Positions 1 through 6,822 of a stretch of 8,122 bases of DNA are shown in pieces. The stretch lies in contig JALTYD010000275.1 in the NCBI GenBank assembly GCA_027046525.1, positions 1 to 8,122 of the forward strand, read 5' to 3'. A model generated the notes under the pieces. It saw only the letters and a list, made by a program, of their open reading frames with translations, had not been told where the DNA came from and did not search any database. A program made the translations under genes and the position numbers. How positions within the stretch are numbered: position 1 is the stretch's first letter; each line of letters starts with the position of its first letter. The stretch is from Pyrodictiaceae archaeon (GTDB lineage Archaea > Thermoproteota > Thermoprotei_A > Sulfolobales > Pyrodictiaceae).

Positions 1-1
1 A

Positions 2-2098
2 GAGATAAGAAGATTAATAGAAGAAACACCTGTTCCAGCTGAGCTCGAGGAAGAAATTGTTAAAGCTTATAGAGAACTCTCCCATAGAATCGGTGTTGAA
101 AATCCAAGAGTAGCTGTGCGTAGTAGTGCTTCCGCAGAAGATCTACCTGATGCTAGTTTTGCTGGTCAGCAGGAAACGTTCCTCAATGTTATAGGAGAAA
201 AAGATGTTGTTAATAGAGTAAGAGCTTGTTGGGCTAGTGTATTTACAGCGAGAGCTATCTTCTATAGAGAACAGCATGGTATTAGTCACGAGAGAGTAGC
301 TGGTGCAGTTGTAGTACAGAAGATGGTTAATTCTAGATCATCAGGAGTTCTCTTCACTATACATCCAGTCACTGGAGATCCGAACTTGATAGTTATTGAG
401 GCTGGCTGGGGTCTTGGAGAAGCTGTAGCACGTGGAATGATTACACCTGATAAGTATGTTATTGACAAACGGAATCTACGTATTGTTGAGAAAGAGATTT
501 CGACGAAGGAGAAAATGATGATATATGATGAAGACAAGAAGACTAATGTTGTTGTAGAGGTACCCCAAGACTATAAGAGAAAGCCAAGTATCAGTGATGA
601 AGAAGCTCTTTCTCTCGCAAAGTTTGCGATAAAAATCGAAAACCACTATAAGAATCCTATGGATATAGAGTGGGCGATAGATAGAGACATAGAGCCGCCT
701 AACAATATATTTATCGTCCAAGCTAGGTATGAAACTGTCTGGAGTAGAAAAGCTGTAAAAAAAGCACCTAGCGAAGCGAGAGTACTTGTACGTGGCCTAC
801 CAGCAAGTCCTGGTGTAGCTACTGGTATTGTGAAAGTAATAATAGATCCTAAGAGCCCCGAGGCGGCAGAGTTTAAGGAAGGTAATATACTTGTTACTAG
901 GATGACAGATCCCGACTGGGTTCCTTTAATGAAGAAAGCAGCTGCAATTGTTACTGATGAAGGAGGAATGACTAGTCATGCAGCAATAGTATCTAGAGAG
1001 TTAGGAATACCAGCTGTAGTAGGCACACGTAATGCTACTAAAGTTCTTAGAGATGTCCACCTAGTAACTGTCGATGGTAGTAAAGGTATTGTATACGAAG
1101 GAGAAGTAGAGATTATTAAGAAGACAGAAACTGGAGTCGAAGAAAAGGTTAGTAGTATCGATATAGAACTCCTCCAAAATCTATACCCTATAACAGCTAC
1201 ACAGATCTATATGAACCTAGGTGAGCCAGATGCTATCGATAAATACGCTAATCTACCATTTGATGGAATAGGGTTAATGAGGATAGAATTCATAATTAGT
1301 GATAGAATAGGATATCATCCAGTCTATCTTATCGATAATGGTAAAGGAGAACTATTCGTAGAAGGACTTGTTGATGGTATTAGTAAAGTTGCAAGTACAA
1401 TTTATCCAAGACCAGTCGTAGTAAGATTTAGCGACTTTAGGACTAACGAGTTCAAGGGATTAAAAGGAGGAGAAAAGTACGAAGTAGATGAGAGAAACCC
1501 TATGATAGGATGGCGTGGTGCAGCTAGATACATACATGAAGCATATGAAAAGGCATTCCGCCTAGAGCTAGAAGCAATAAGACGTGTCAGAGAAGAACTA
1601 GGTCTCAAGAATGTATGGGTTATGATACCATTTGTTAGGACAACATGGGAGCTTGAGAAAGTTCTCGAGATCATGGCTAGTGAGGGACTTAGAAGCAGCC
1701 GTGATTTCAAGATATGGATAATGGCAGAAGTACCGAGTGTTGCTATCCTAGCAGAAGAATTCGCGAAATACATTGATGGGTTTAGTATAGGTAGTAATGA
1801 TTTAACACAACTAGTACTAGGTGTTGATAGAGACTCTCAGCTACTAGCAGATATGGGCTACTTCGATGAAAGAGATCCTGCTGTTCTGAAAGCCATAAAA
1901 ATGATAGTAGATGGAGCTCATAAGTATGGAAAGACAGTATCTATATGTGGTCAAGCTCCTAGTGTCTATCCAGAACTCGTAGAGTATCTAGTTAGAATAG
2001 GTATTGATAGTATAAGTGTAAATCCAGATGCTGTTATAGCCACTAGGAGGCTTGTAGCAAGAATAGAGAGAAAAATCTTGCTCGAGAAGAGTAAATAG
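2..2098 (+). CDS. ppsA: Phosphoenolpyruvate synthase (pyruvate, water dikinase), 5' end outside window
   Basis: Converts pyruvate, ATP and water to PEP, AMP and phosphate, the gluconeogenic entry step in the cytoplasm. The frame is open from base 2; the GTG at 116 is an internal valine ([18 protein letters not shown]), so the true start lies upstream. 698 residues are visible; archaeal PEP synthases run to roughly 800, so about 100 N-terminal residues are missing. In visible numbering: the ATP-grasp domain fills about 1-230 ([30 protein letters not shown]); the swivelling phosphohistidine domain carries GGMTSHAAI with His326; the C-terminal PEP/pyruvate TIM barrel shows [10 protein letters not shown] (Arg475), NPMIGWRG (Arg505), MAEVPS, SNDLTQ (Asn599, Asp600) and the catalytic Cys649 in SICGQAPS. 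All key residues are present, with no sign of decay. It ends in TAG at 2096-2098, 27 bases from the convergent neighbour. The three-domain order and TSHAAI/CGQAPS motifs separate it from PPDK and PTS enzyme I only partly, but PEP synthase is by far the best fit. Confidence 0.95.
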   Translation, partial: EIRRLIEETPVPAELEEEIVKAYRELSHRIGVENPRVAVRSSASAEDLPDASFAGQQETFLNVIGEKDVVNRVRACWASVFTARAIFYREQHGISHERVAGAVVVQKMVNSRSSGVLFTIHPVTGDPNLIVIEAGWGLGEAVARGMITPDKYVIDKRNLRIVEKEISTKEKMMIYDEDKKTNVVVEVPQDYKRKPSISDEEALSLAKFAIKIENHYKNPMDIEWAIDRDIEPPNNIFIVQARYETVWSRKAVKKAPSEARVLVRGLPASPGVATGIVKVIIDPKSPEAAEFKEGNILVTRMTDPDWVPLMKKAAAIVTDEGGMTSHAAIVSRELGIPAVVGTRNATKVLRDVHLVTVDGSKGIVYEGEVEIIKKTETGVEEKVSSIDIELLQNLYPITATQIYMNLGEPDAIDKYANLPFDGIGLMRIEFIISDRIGYHPVYLIDNGKGELFVEGLVDGISKVASTIYPRPVVVRFSDFRTNEFKGLKGGEKYEVDERNPMIGWRGAARYIHEAYEKAFRLELEAIRRVREELGLKNVWVMIPFVRTTWELEKVLEIMASEGLRSSRDFKIWIMAEVPSVAILAEEFAKYIDGFSIGSNDLTQLVLGVDRDSQLLADMGYFDERDPAVLKAIKMIVDGAHKYGKTVSICGQAPSVYPELVEYLVRIGIDSISVNPDAVIATRRLVARIERKILLEKSK

Positions 2099-2125
2099 CT
2101 AGAACTAGGTAGCCTGTAGAGAATA

Positions 2126-2470
2126 CTAATCTTTTCTTTCTAGTAATTGACTGACAAGTTTTTCTATAAAGTCTTGTATACATTTATTAATACAATAGCT
2201 AAGTTTGTTATCTGTTAGTTTTTCATCATAGATACACTTTCTTCTACATGGTTTTTCCCGTGGATATACTATATAGATAGTATGTCTAGGATCGAGAGGT
2301 TTTATTTCTAGAAGGTGAGATAATCCAGTAGAGTTAATTAGTTTCATAACAATATTTTTGTCATCAATATCTACCTGGAATATAAAAGCCCCAAAGTTTC
2401 TGAAAGCTCTAGCTATTCGATGTGCTAGTTCTTCTATATCTGATGGACTATTTTCCACTCTTTCAACCAC
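2126..2470 (-). CDS. Unrecognised 114-residue protein with twin CX3C motif
   Basis: I do not recognise the family. The protein is soluble, with no signal peptide or membrane segment. The N-terminal part (about 10-70) looks like a mixed alpha/beta fold: a helix (IEELAHRIARAFRNFG) followed by strands (AFIFQVDI, NIVMKLI, HTIYIVYP). The C-terminal part holds four cysteines, Cys75-x3-Cys79-x13-Cys93-x3-Cys97, and ends in a charged amphipathic helix. The cysteines could form two disulfides across a helical hairpin or bind zinc; that is inference. The start is GTG at 2470; an in-frame stop lies upstream and the only other near start is GTG at codon 5. There is no Shine-Dalgarno, but a CTTAAAG element lies 26 bases upstream, which fits a leaderless transcript. 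It is convergent with ppsA and divergent from the small-gene cluster at 2544. A well-formed promoter and the patterned cysteines support a real gene. Confidence 0.72.
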   Translation of the reverse strand: MVERVENSPSDIEELAHRIARAFRNFGAFIFQVDIDDKNIVMKLINSTGLSHLLEIKPLDPRHTIYIVYPREKPCRRKCIYDEKLTDNKLSYCINKCIQDFIEKLVSQLLERKD

Positions 2471-2486
2471 TATGTGGAAGTCTAGG

Positions 2487-2499
2487 CTTAAGCTTTAAG
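2487..2499. promoter_or_regulatory. Shared TATA-like element, likely bidirectional promoter
   Basis: CTTAAGCTTTAAG is a near-palindrome between divergent genes. Read on the minus strand, CTTAAAG (2493-2499) is centred 26 bases before the GTG at 2470, the archaeal TATA-to-start distance for leaderless mRNA. Read on the plus strand, CTTTAAG places a start near 2522, leaving a leader of about 20 bases that contains the GGTG ribosome binding site of the gene at 2544. Position and symmetry are seen; promoter activity is inferred. Confidence 0.5.
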
Positions 2500-2533
2500 G
2501 TTTGCCGAAGCTCTTAGCTGTAAGTAGAAGCAC

Positions 2534-2537
2534 GGTG
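2534..2537 (+). promoter_or_regulatory. Ribosome binding site GGTG for the gene at 2544
   Basis: GGTG followed by six bases and then ATG at 2544. It matches part of the archaeal Shine-Dalgarno consensus GGAGGTGAT. The same four bases with the same six-base spacing precede three other starts in this window, which supports ATG 2544 as a true start. Confidence 0.5.
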
Positions 2538-2543
2538 TAGATA

Positions 2544-2738
2544 ATGAGTTCCTACTGTTCCTGTAGTATAGAGAGTGTGCTACTTCTAGTAGCAGTATTT
2601 GCTATTCTAATCTATGTCGTAAAGCTATCACTTAAGCAAGCAGGAATACTAAACAAAGCTCTAGAGAATAACCTTAGAATACTCTACGTTATGCTCATAC
2701 TAGCATTTATTTTCGTTATCTTAAACAATATATTCTAA
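2544..2738 (+). CDS. Small two-helix membrane protein, unrecognised
   Basis: A 64-residue protein of unknown function. After a short polar start with Cys5-Ser-Cys7 come two hydrophobic segments, about 11-30 (SVLLLVAVFAILIYVVKL) and 44-63 (LRILYVMLILAFIFVIL), joined by a polar loop of about 13 residues with three positive charges (K31, K38, R45) and one acidic residue (E41). This fits a helical hairpin in the cytoplasmic membrane. There is no cleavable signal peptide. The start is ATG with GGTG six bases upstream. It is the first gene of a plus-strand run: 38 bases separate its stop from the ATG at 2777, and that gene overlaps the next. Short hydrophobic frames can be accidental, but the ribosome binding site, promoter position and downstream genes argue for a real one. 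Confidence 0.65.
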   Translation: MSSYCSCSIESVLLLVAVFAILIYVVKLSLKQAGILNKALENNLRILYVMLILAFIFVILNNIF

Positions 2739-2766
2739 CTGAGTTAAATAGTAGAGGAGAAGAATC

Positions 2767-2770
2767 GGTG
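2767..2770 (+). promoter_or_regulatory. Ribosome binding site GGTG that decides the start at 2777
   Basis: GGTG then six bases (TTGAAG) then ATG at 2777. The last three bases of this motif (GTG, 2768-2770) are themselves an in-frame possible start, but using them would leave no ribosome binding site. The ATG nine bases on is the better start. Confidence 0.5.
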
Positions 2771-2776
2771 TTGAAG

Positions 2777-3079
2777 ATGGCTAGCGAGGAGGATAATACA
2801 GTATGGGTTGTATATATAGAGGGTCTTGCAACTATCGGTAAAGTAAAACAATATTGGATTAGCGAATGTAGATCATCAAAACGAAAGAGAGTAATAGTAG
2901 AAACAGATGATGGAAGAGTATATAAGACACGATGTCTAGATGAGAGAGGCGTAAAGAAAATAGTGCAGTATCTAGCTATAGCACTAAAGACAGCCGACAT
3001 ACTAGTTGAGGGTAGAGCTAGACCGAGTGAAGAAATATATGTGGATGAAAGTAGCGTATCAGAGGGGATAAAGACATAA
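2777..3079 (+). CDS. Unrecognised 100-residue basic-rich protein
   Basis: I do not recognise the family. Starting at ATG 2777 the product begins MASEEDNTVWVVYIEGL; GTG at 2768 would add three residues, but it is part of the ribosome binding site. The protein is soluble and mixed alpha/beta: strands around VWVVYIEGL and RVIVETDDGRVYKTRC with a basic segment SSKRKR between them, then a helix GVKKIVQYLAIALKTADILV and an acidic tail. The strand-basic turn-strand pattern could be a small nucleic-acid-binding or adaptor fold, but no diagnostic motif is present and no function is claimed. Two cysteines (in SECRS and TRCLD) are not arranged as a metal site. Its TAA stop shares one base with the ATG of the next gene, so the two are probably co-transcribed and translationally coupled. 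Confidence 0.72.
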   Translation: MASEEDNTVWVVYIEGLATIGKVKQYWISECRSSKRKRVIVETDDGRVYKTRCLDERGVKKIVQYLAIALKTADILVEGRARPSEEIYVDESSVSEGIKT

Positions 3080-3408
3080 TGAATGATAAGAAAAGAAAAA
3101 TGAGAATGACTCTCCCTAAGAAACAAGAGGATATACAAAATATAGTAGAGGAAATCTCTGCTACACATACACACACAGATCATCACCATCATCACGCTGG
3201 AGAAGCCAATGAGATTATGAAAGTCATAGATATATTCCTATCAGCAATGGATACAAGGATGACTGAATTAGAAGAAAAAATAGATATTCTTAGAAAAGAG
3301 ATGATAAAAGTGTACCAACTATTTTCGATCTTAGTAAAGTCTATGTCAGCTAAGAATGAAGACGATAAGATATCATTGTTAAAGAAAGCAGTAGAGCTTG
3401 TAGGATAA
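3079..3408 (+). CDS. Unrecognised His-tract and coiled-coil protein
   Basis: A 109-residue protein of unknown function. A basic N-terminus (MNDKKRKMRMTLPKKQ) is followed by a helix (about 16-27) and a histidine-rich linker at 28-40 holding seven histidines: His30 and His32 alternate with threonine, then five in a row at 35-39. Residues 44-90 form a long helix with heptad-like spacing of I, L and M (IMKVIDIFLSAMDTRMTELEEKIDILRKE is the core, from about 46 to 75), so a dimeric coiled coil is likely. The His tract could bind Ni, Zn or Cu, or be a flexible linker; the sequence does not decide. ATG 3079 overlaps the previous stop (TAATG); GGGGAT at 3064-3069 is a weaker ribosome binding site nine bases upstream. 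It is the last gene of the plus-strand run. Confidence 0.72.
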   Translation: MNDKKRKMRMTLPKKQEDIQNIVEEISATHTHTDHHHHHAGEANEIMKVIDIFLSAMDTRMTELEEKIDILRKEMIKVYQLFSILVKSMSAKNEDDKISLLKKAVELVG

Positions 3409-3523
3409 TGGCGACATATATCGTATCTTATGTGTACAATCTGTAGTACCACGTAGATGTATTTTATTGTAGAGTGACTAGAGATTCCAGCTTAACAAGG
3501 ATGTAATGTTATTCTTCTGTATC
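3409..3523. other. Intergenic region between convergent genes
   Basis: 115 bases with no gene-like frame. A T-rich tract (TATTTTATT, about 3459-3467) lies about 50 bases after the plus-strand stop and could help end transcription from the small-gene cluster. No tRNA arms, C/D boxes or strong hairpin were seen. Confidence 0.4.
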
Positions 3524-4499
3524 CTATAAGGAATTAATAGGTTCTATTTTTGTACTTAATTCTTGAAGTCCAACAAATACTACCTCTGTACGATTATCAT
3601 TTCTACTGTCTTGTATATATCCCTTTACTCCCTCTACGATGAATTTTCCTCCTTCAAATATTTTTGGTAGATAAAACTGGTCATAGATAATGATTATTTC
3701 GTTTTTTATTGTGTTTACAATAGCTGGATAATCTCCTAAAGTTTCTTGGAGTGGTTCTACTTCTACTACTAGTTTTGTTGGCTTTTGTTTGTCTACATAG
3801 AAGATTCTTCTCTCTATCTGTGTTCTTCTTTGTACAGATACTAGTGATACTGAGAAGACACGTTTTTCGAAAGTGAATCTCCTCCACAGTGTATAGTTCT
3901 TCTTAGCAGTCATAGGTGGGATTTTTCTTTTCTCTGATTCTCTTACTACCCATTCGTTTAGGAATTTATTGTCTAGAGGAGTTGCTATAGTTCCTAGTTC
4001 TAATGGGAGGCTTATGCAGTGGGGTTTCGATATATCTACTACTATGTCTATATCTGAGTATTCTTTGATGTAGCCAAGGGCTAATGAGCCAGTTATGTAG
4101 ATACATTCTTTCTCTGTCTTAGAGAGAAGGGAGAGAAGTTCTAAGTATTCTGGAGCGATAGTTGAGAGTAGAGACAGGTGTTTTTTACATGCATTTATAC
4201 CGCTGCATATAATGGTGTTTTTGTCAAGAGTAGTTATTGGAATGTTAGTACCATAAATTGGGTGGTAGTGTGCTAGTTTAGTGATCTTAGCTGCACTGTG
4301 TATTTCGCTTGGTGAGTATGTTTGTATTATTCTCTCGAAGTTATCTAGTTCTAGTCCACTACTCTTAGTTGAGGTGTATTTCGCTAATACTAGGTAGTTG
4401 TTTTTACTGATAGTTCTGATGTTAACTGCTATTATTCTTCCATAATGTGTTTCGAGTAGGAAGTGATCGTATGGATATATTGTTGTATTTTCTCGCCAC
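3524..4499 (-). CDS. Nucleotidyltransferase-fold protein, apparent frameshift just after start
   Basis: The minus-strand frame is open from 4549 to the TAG at 3524-3526 (341 codons) but has no ATG, GTG or TTG before codon 213 (ATG 3913), although protein-like sequence begins well upstream. In open-frame numbering, Gly154-Ser155 and Asp166-x-Asp168 (GSLALG, ten residues, SDIDIVV) form the catalytic GS...DxD of the Pol-beta/MNT nucleotidyltransferase fold. Before it is an alpha/beta domain (HYGRIIAVNI, NYLVLAKYT, YGTNIPITTL), after it about 150 residues of strand-rich sequence. From memory this layout resembles the archaeal 'predicted nucleotidyltransferase' group typified by COG1665; substrate is unknown. 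The likely start is GTG 4499, in another frame, with GGTG exactly six bases upstream. Removing one base of the A run at 4488-4491 joins it to the long frame, giving about 324 residues that begin MARNTTIYPYDHF. Alternatives are a non-standard start such as ATA, a fresh mutation, or a sequencing error. The downstream frame is intact. Confidence 0.7.
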
Positions 4500-4523
4500 C
4501 AATTACACCATGGTGGTAGCGAG
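4492..4523 (-). promoter_or_regulatory. Hairpin and ribosome binding site at the nucleotidyltransferase start
   Basis: On the minus strand, CTCG-CTA-CCACC (4523-4512) can pair with GGTGG-CGAG (4500-4492) as two stems of four and five pairs with a three-base bulge and an 11-base loop. The GTG start (4499-4497) lies in the stem; the GGTG ribosome binding site (4509-4506) lies in the loop. The same GGTG is also one arm of a perfect 10-base palindrome CACCATGGTG (4506-4515), which would compete with the larger stem. A role in translation control is inference. Confidence 0.35.
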
Positions 4524-4587
4524 GTAGTCCCCCAGTTTCTTGCTTCTGCTTAGTTGTAATGCTGATATTGGTTACCTGGATGGCTTC

Positions 4588-6636
4588 TTAGAGTTTCAAA
4601 AGTCGTGCATTGATAGCTACTATTACTGTGCTAAGAGACATTAGTGCTGCTCCCATAGCTGGTGTAAGTAAGATACCTATACTATAGAGGATGCCTGCAG
4701 CTAGTGGTAGTGCAAGTGCATTATAGCCTGTTGCCCATAAGAGGTTCTCCATCATCTTTCTATAGGTTTTTCTGGCTAGTCTTATGATTGTAGCTACATC
4801 GCGTGGATCGTTACGTACTAATATTATGTCTGCAGATTCTATAGCTACGTCTGTCCCTGCACCTATAGCTATTCCTACATCTGCTTGTACTAGAGCGGGG
4901 GCATCGTTGATCCCATCACCTACCATTGCTACTCTTAAGCCTCTTGATTGTAATTTCTTTACAACTTCTGCTTTTTCGTGTGGTAGTACTTCAGCATAGT
5001 ATTCATCTAGTCCTAGCTCGTCACTTACCCATTTTGCTACACTCTTATTATCGCCAGTGAGCATTATACATCTTATACCCATCTTCTTTAGCATATTGAT
5101 AGCTTCTCTAGACTCTTCTCTTATCATATCAGCTAGTGCTATTGCTCCTATCGGTGTATTATCTTCGAGGACAAAGACTACAGTCTTACCCTGATCTAGG
5201 AGTTCTCTAACTTTCTCGATATAGTCTTTTAATCCGTTTTCTTCGAGATAGCCTGGACTTACTACTCTTATAATCTTACCATTGATTTTACCTTCTACGC
5301 CTCTACCTGGAAGTGCTCTAAATTCTTCAACTTCTTCGAGGACGAGGCTTTGTTTTTCTGCTGCTCGTACTATACCCTGTGCTATTGGATGTTCAGATTT
5401 TGCTTCAAGTGAGGCTGCTAGTTTTAAGACATCATTGCTATTTCCACTAAATGTTACTATATCTGTTACACCAAATTCTCCTTTTGTTAGAGTACCTGTT
5501 TTATCGAATATTACAGCTTGTAGTTCTCTGGCTCTCTCGAATGCATCTCTCTGTCTTATTAGGAATCCATTTCTAGCAGCTAGTGATGTTGATACAGCAA
5601 CTACTAGAGGGACAGCAAGTCCTAGTGCATGTGGACAGGCTATAACCATTACTGTTACAGCTCTTTCTAGGGCGAAAGCAATATCAGCTCTAAAGAACAG
5701 CCATGCTGTGAAAGTTATAGCTCCACCTGATAGTGCTATTATTGTTAATAGAAATGCTGCTTTATTTGCTAGATCTTGTGTCTTAGAGCGTGTTTCTTGG
5801 GCTTTTTTGACAAGCTCTATTACTTGTGAGAGATAAGTATCTGCTCCGGTTTTTGTAACTTCTACGACTAGGGAGCCTTCTCCATTAATTGAGCCTGCTA
5901 TTACTGTATCACCAGGGCTTTTTTCTACTGGTTTAGATTCTCCTGTTAGCATTGCTTCGTTTACACTACTGTGCCCATCGATTACTATGCCATCGACTGG
6001 TATCTTCTCGCCAGGTTTAACTAGTACTCTATCCCCTGGCTTTAGTTCTTCTACAGGGACATCGATGATACTATTATTCTTTATTAGATGTGCTGTCGAT
6101 GGTAAGAGTTTTACCATCTCTTCGAGTGCTCTAGATGCACCTAGTACTGATTTCATCTCAATCCAGTGACCTAGTAGCATGATGTCTATAAGTGTAGCTA
6201 GCTCCCAGAAGAATGGTTTACCTGGAAAACCGAACACTATAAGGCCGCTGTAAAGATATGCTGTAGAGATGGCAACACCTATAAGTACTCTCATTCCAGG
6301 CATCTTTTTGCGTATTTCATCAATGAGTCCTGTTAGGAATGGCCATCCACCATAGAGGTAGACAGCCGAAGACAAGATGAACAATAAGTAGAGCTGGCCA
6401 GGGACTACTAGTTTGAAGTTAAGAAACTCTTGTATACTGGGTGAGAGGAGTAGTATAGGGATAGTGAGAATAGCAGAGAATATGAATCTACGTTTATACT
6501 CTTCTACCATAGCTTGATGATCATGGTGCTCATGGACATGGTGAGATTTAGCATGTTCTTCTTCTCTACGTAGAGGGTGGTGATCGTGATGCTCGTGGTG
6601 TTCATGGATGTGGTTTTCTTCGTGTTTATGACTCAA
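4588..6636 (-). CDS. copB: P1B-3 copper-transporting ATPase (CopB type)
   Basis: A membrane pump that exports copper using ATP. Length 682 matches CopB proteins (about 690). Residues 1-40 carry 17 histidines and no CxxC metal-binding domain. Membrane segments lie near 51-66, 82-98, 114-135, 143-160, 294-315, 322-347, 634-655 and 658-677. The actuator domain has TGES at 231-234. The transmembrane metal site is Cys334-Pro-His336; CPH rather than CPC, together with Asn639 (YNALALP) and Met666-Ser-x-Ser-Thr670, places it in subgroup P1B-3, reported to prefer Cu(II) and also Ag/Cu(I). The phosphorylated Asp378 is in DKTGTLT; His416-Pro417 (SEHP) contacts [11 protein letters not shown] spans 573-580. 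The start is TTG 6636: a stop lies five codons upstream. GGGAG at -12 to -8 is a possible ribosome binding site; alternatively TATTATTT about 27 bases upstream fits a leaderless start. No chaperone or regulator gene is adjacent. It follows lysA by 186 bases, with its own likely promoter. Confidence 0.95.
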   Translation of the reverse strand: MSHKHEENHIHEHHEHHDHHPLRREEEHAKSHHVHEHHDHQAMVEEYKRRFIFSAILTIPILLLSPSIQEFLNFKLVVPGQLYLLFILSSAVYLYGGWPFLTGLIDEIRKKMPGMRVLIGVAISTAYLYSGLIVFGFPGKPFFWELATLIDIMLLGHWIEMKSVLGASRALEEMVKLLPSTAHLIKNNSIIDVPVEELKPGDRVLVKPGEKIPVDGIVIDGHSSVNEAMLTGESKPVEKSPGDTVIAGSINGEGSLVVEVTKTGADTYLSQVIELVKKAQETRSKTQDLANKAAFLLTIIALSGGAITFTAWLFFRADIAFALERAVTVMVIACPHALGLAVPLVVAVSTSLAARNGFLIRQRDAFERARELQAVIFDKTGTLTKGEFGVTDIVTFSGNSNDVLKLAASLEAKSEHPIAQGIVRAAEKQSLVLEEVEEFRALPGRGVEGKINGKIIRVVSPGYLEENGLKDYIEKVRELLDQGKTVVFVLEDNTPIGAIALADMIREESREAINMLKKMGIRCIMLTGDNKSVAKWVSDELGLDEYYAEVLPHEKAEVVKKLQSRGLRVAMVGDGINDAPALVQADVGIAIGAGTDVAIESADIILVRNDPRDVATIIRLARKTYRKMMENLLWATGYNALALPLAAGILYSIGILLTPAMGAALMSLSTVIVAINARLLKL

Positions 6637-6822
6637 TAGAGTTCTCCCTTAGACTATACAAATAATACTACACAATAATTAGGTTAATAATATTAGTGCA
6701 CAATAAGTGTCTACTAGTTTTATCCGTCTAGCTTAGTATACTAATATGATAGTTAGTATTGCTAATATTTCCATAGCTGATTAGTATGTAAACTAGATGT
6801 CTAAGTATTGAGTAGCTACATA
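6637..6822. other. Intergenic region between lysA and copB
   Basis: An AT-rich stretch of 186 bases without a gene-like frame. Besides the paired dyads it holds TATA candidates for copB on the minus strand: TATTATTT (about 6661-6668), placed for a leaderless TTG start, and GATAAAAC (about 6716-6723), which would give a leader of some 55 bases. I could not choose between them from sequence alone. Confidence 0.4.
6733..6768. promoter_or_regulatory. Paired operator-like repeats upstream of copB
   Basis: Two similar dyads lie in the lysA-copB gap: TTAGTATACTAATAT (6733-6747, containing the perfect 12-base palindrome TTAGTATACTAA) and TTAGTATTGCTAATAT (6753-6768). Their centres are about 20 bases apart, two helical turns, so a dimeric regulator could bind both on one DNA face. 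Further half-sites occur at 6690-6696 (ATATTAG) and 6781-6787 (TTAGTAT). The site is about 95-130 bases before the copB start. Copper-responsive control is inferred only from position. Confidence 0.4.

Noticed and set aside
116..118. GTG as the start of ppsA
   Set aside because: It falls within the conserved ATP-grasp sequence [13 protein letters not shown] and the frame stays open to the window edge.
515..535. ATGATGA-like C box, possible C/D guide RNA
   Set aside because: It lies inside ppsA coding for MMIYDEDK and no D box (CTGA) follows at a suitable distance.
2066..2140. T-rich tracts on each strand as terminators for ppsA and its convergent neighbour
   Set aside because: TTTTCTTTCT (2132-2141, plus) and ATTTTTCTC (about 2069-2077, minus) are suggestive but lie in coding sequence and are too weak to list as features.
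2716..3195. Minus-strand open frame of 159 codons
   Set aside because: It runs opposite the two small plus-strand genes, is rich in S, L and I as expected of a shadow, and has no ribosome binding site.
3524..3913. A separate 129-residue protein starting at ATG 3913
   Set aside because: The frame continues upstream without a stop for over 200 codons and contains the catalytic motif; the ATG is an internal methionine of the longer protein.
4425..4515. tRNA-like A box TGGTGTAATTGG with CCACCA just before it on the minus strand
   Set aside because: The D-stem cannot pair, no GTTCGA-type T arm follows, and no acceptor stem closes; the bases belong to the nucleotidyltransferase start region.
5282..5836. 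Plus-strand open frame of 184 codons
   Set aside because: It is antisense to the copB catalytic core; composition and residues are those of a shadow frame.
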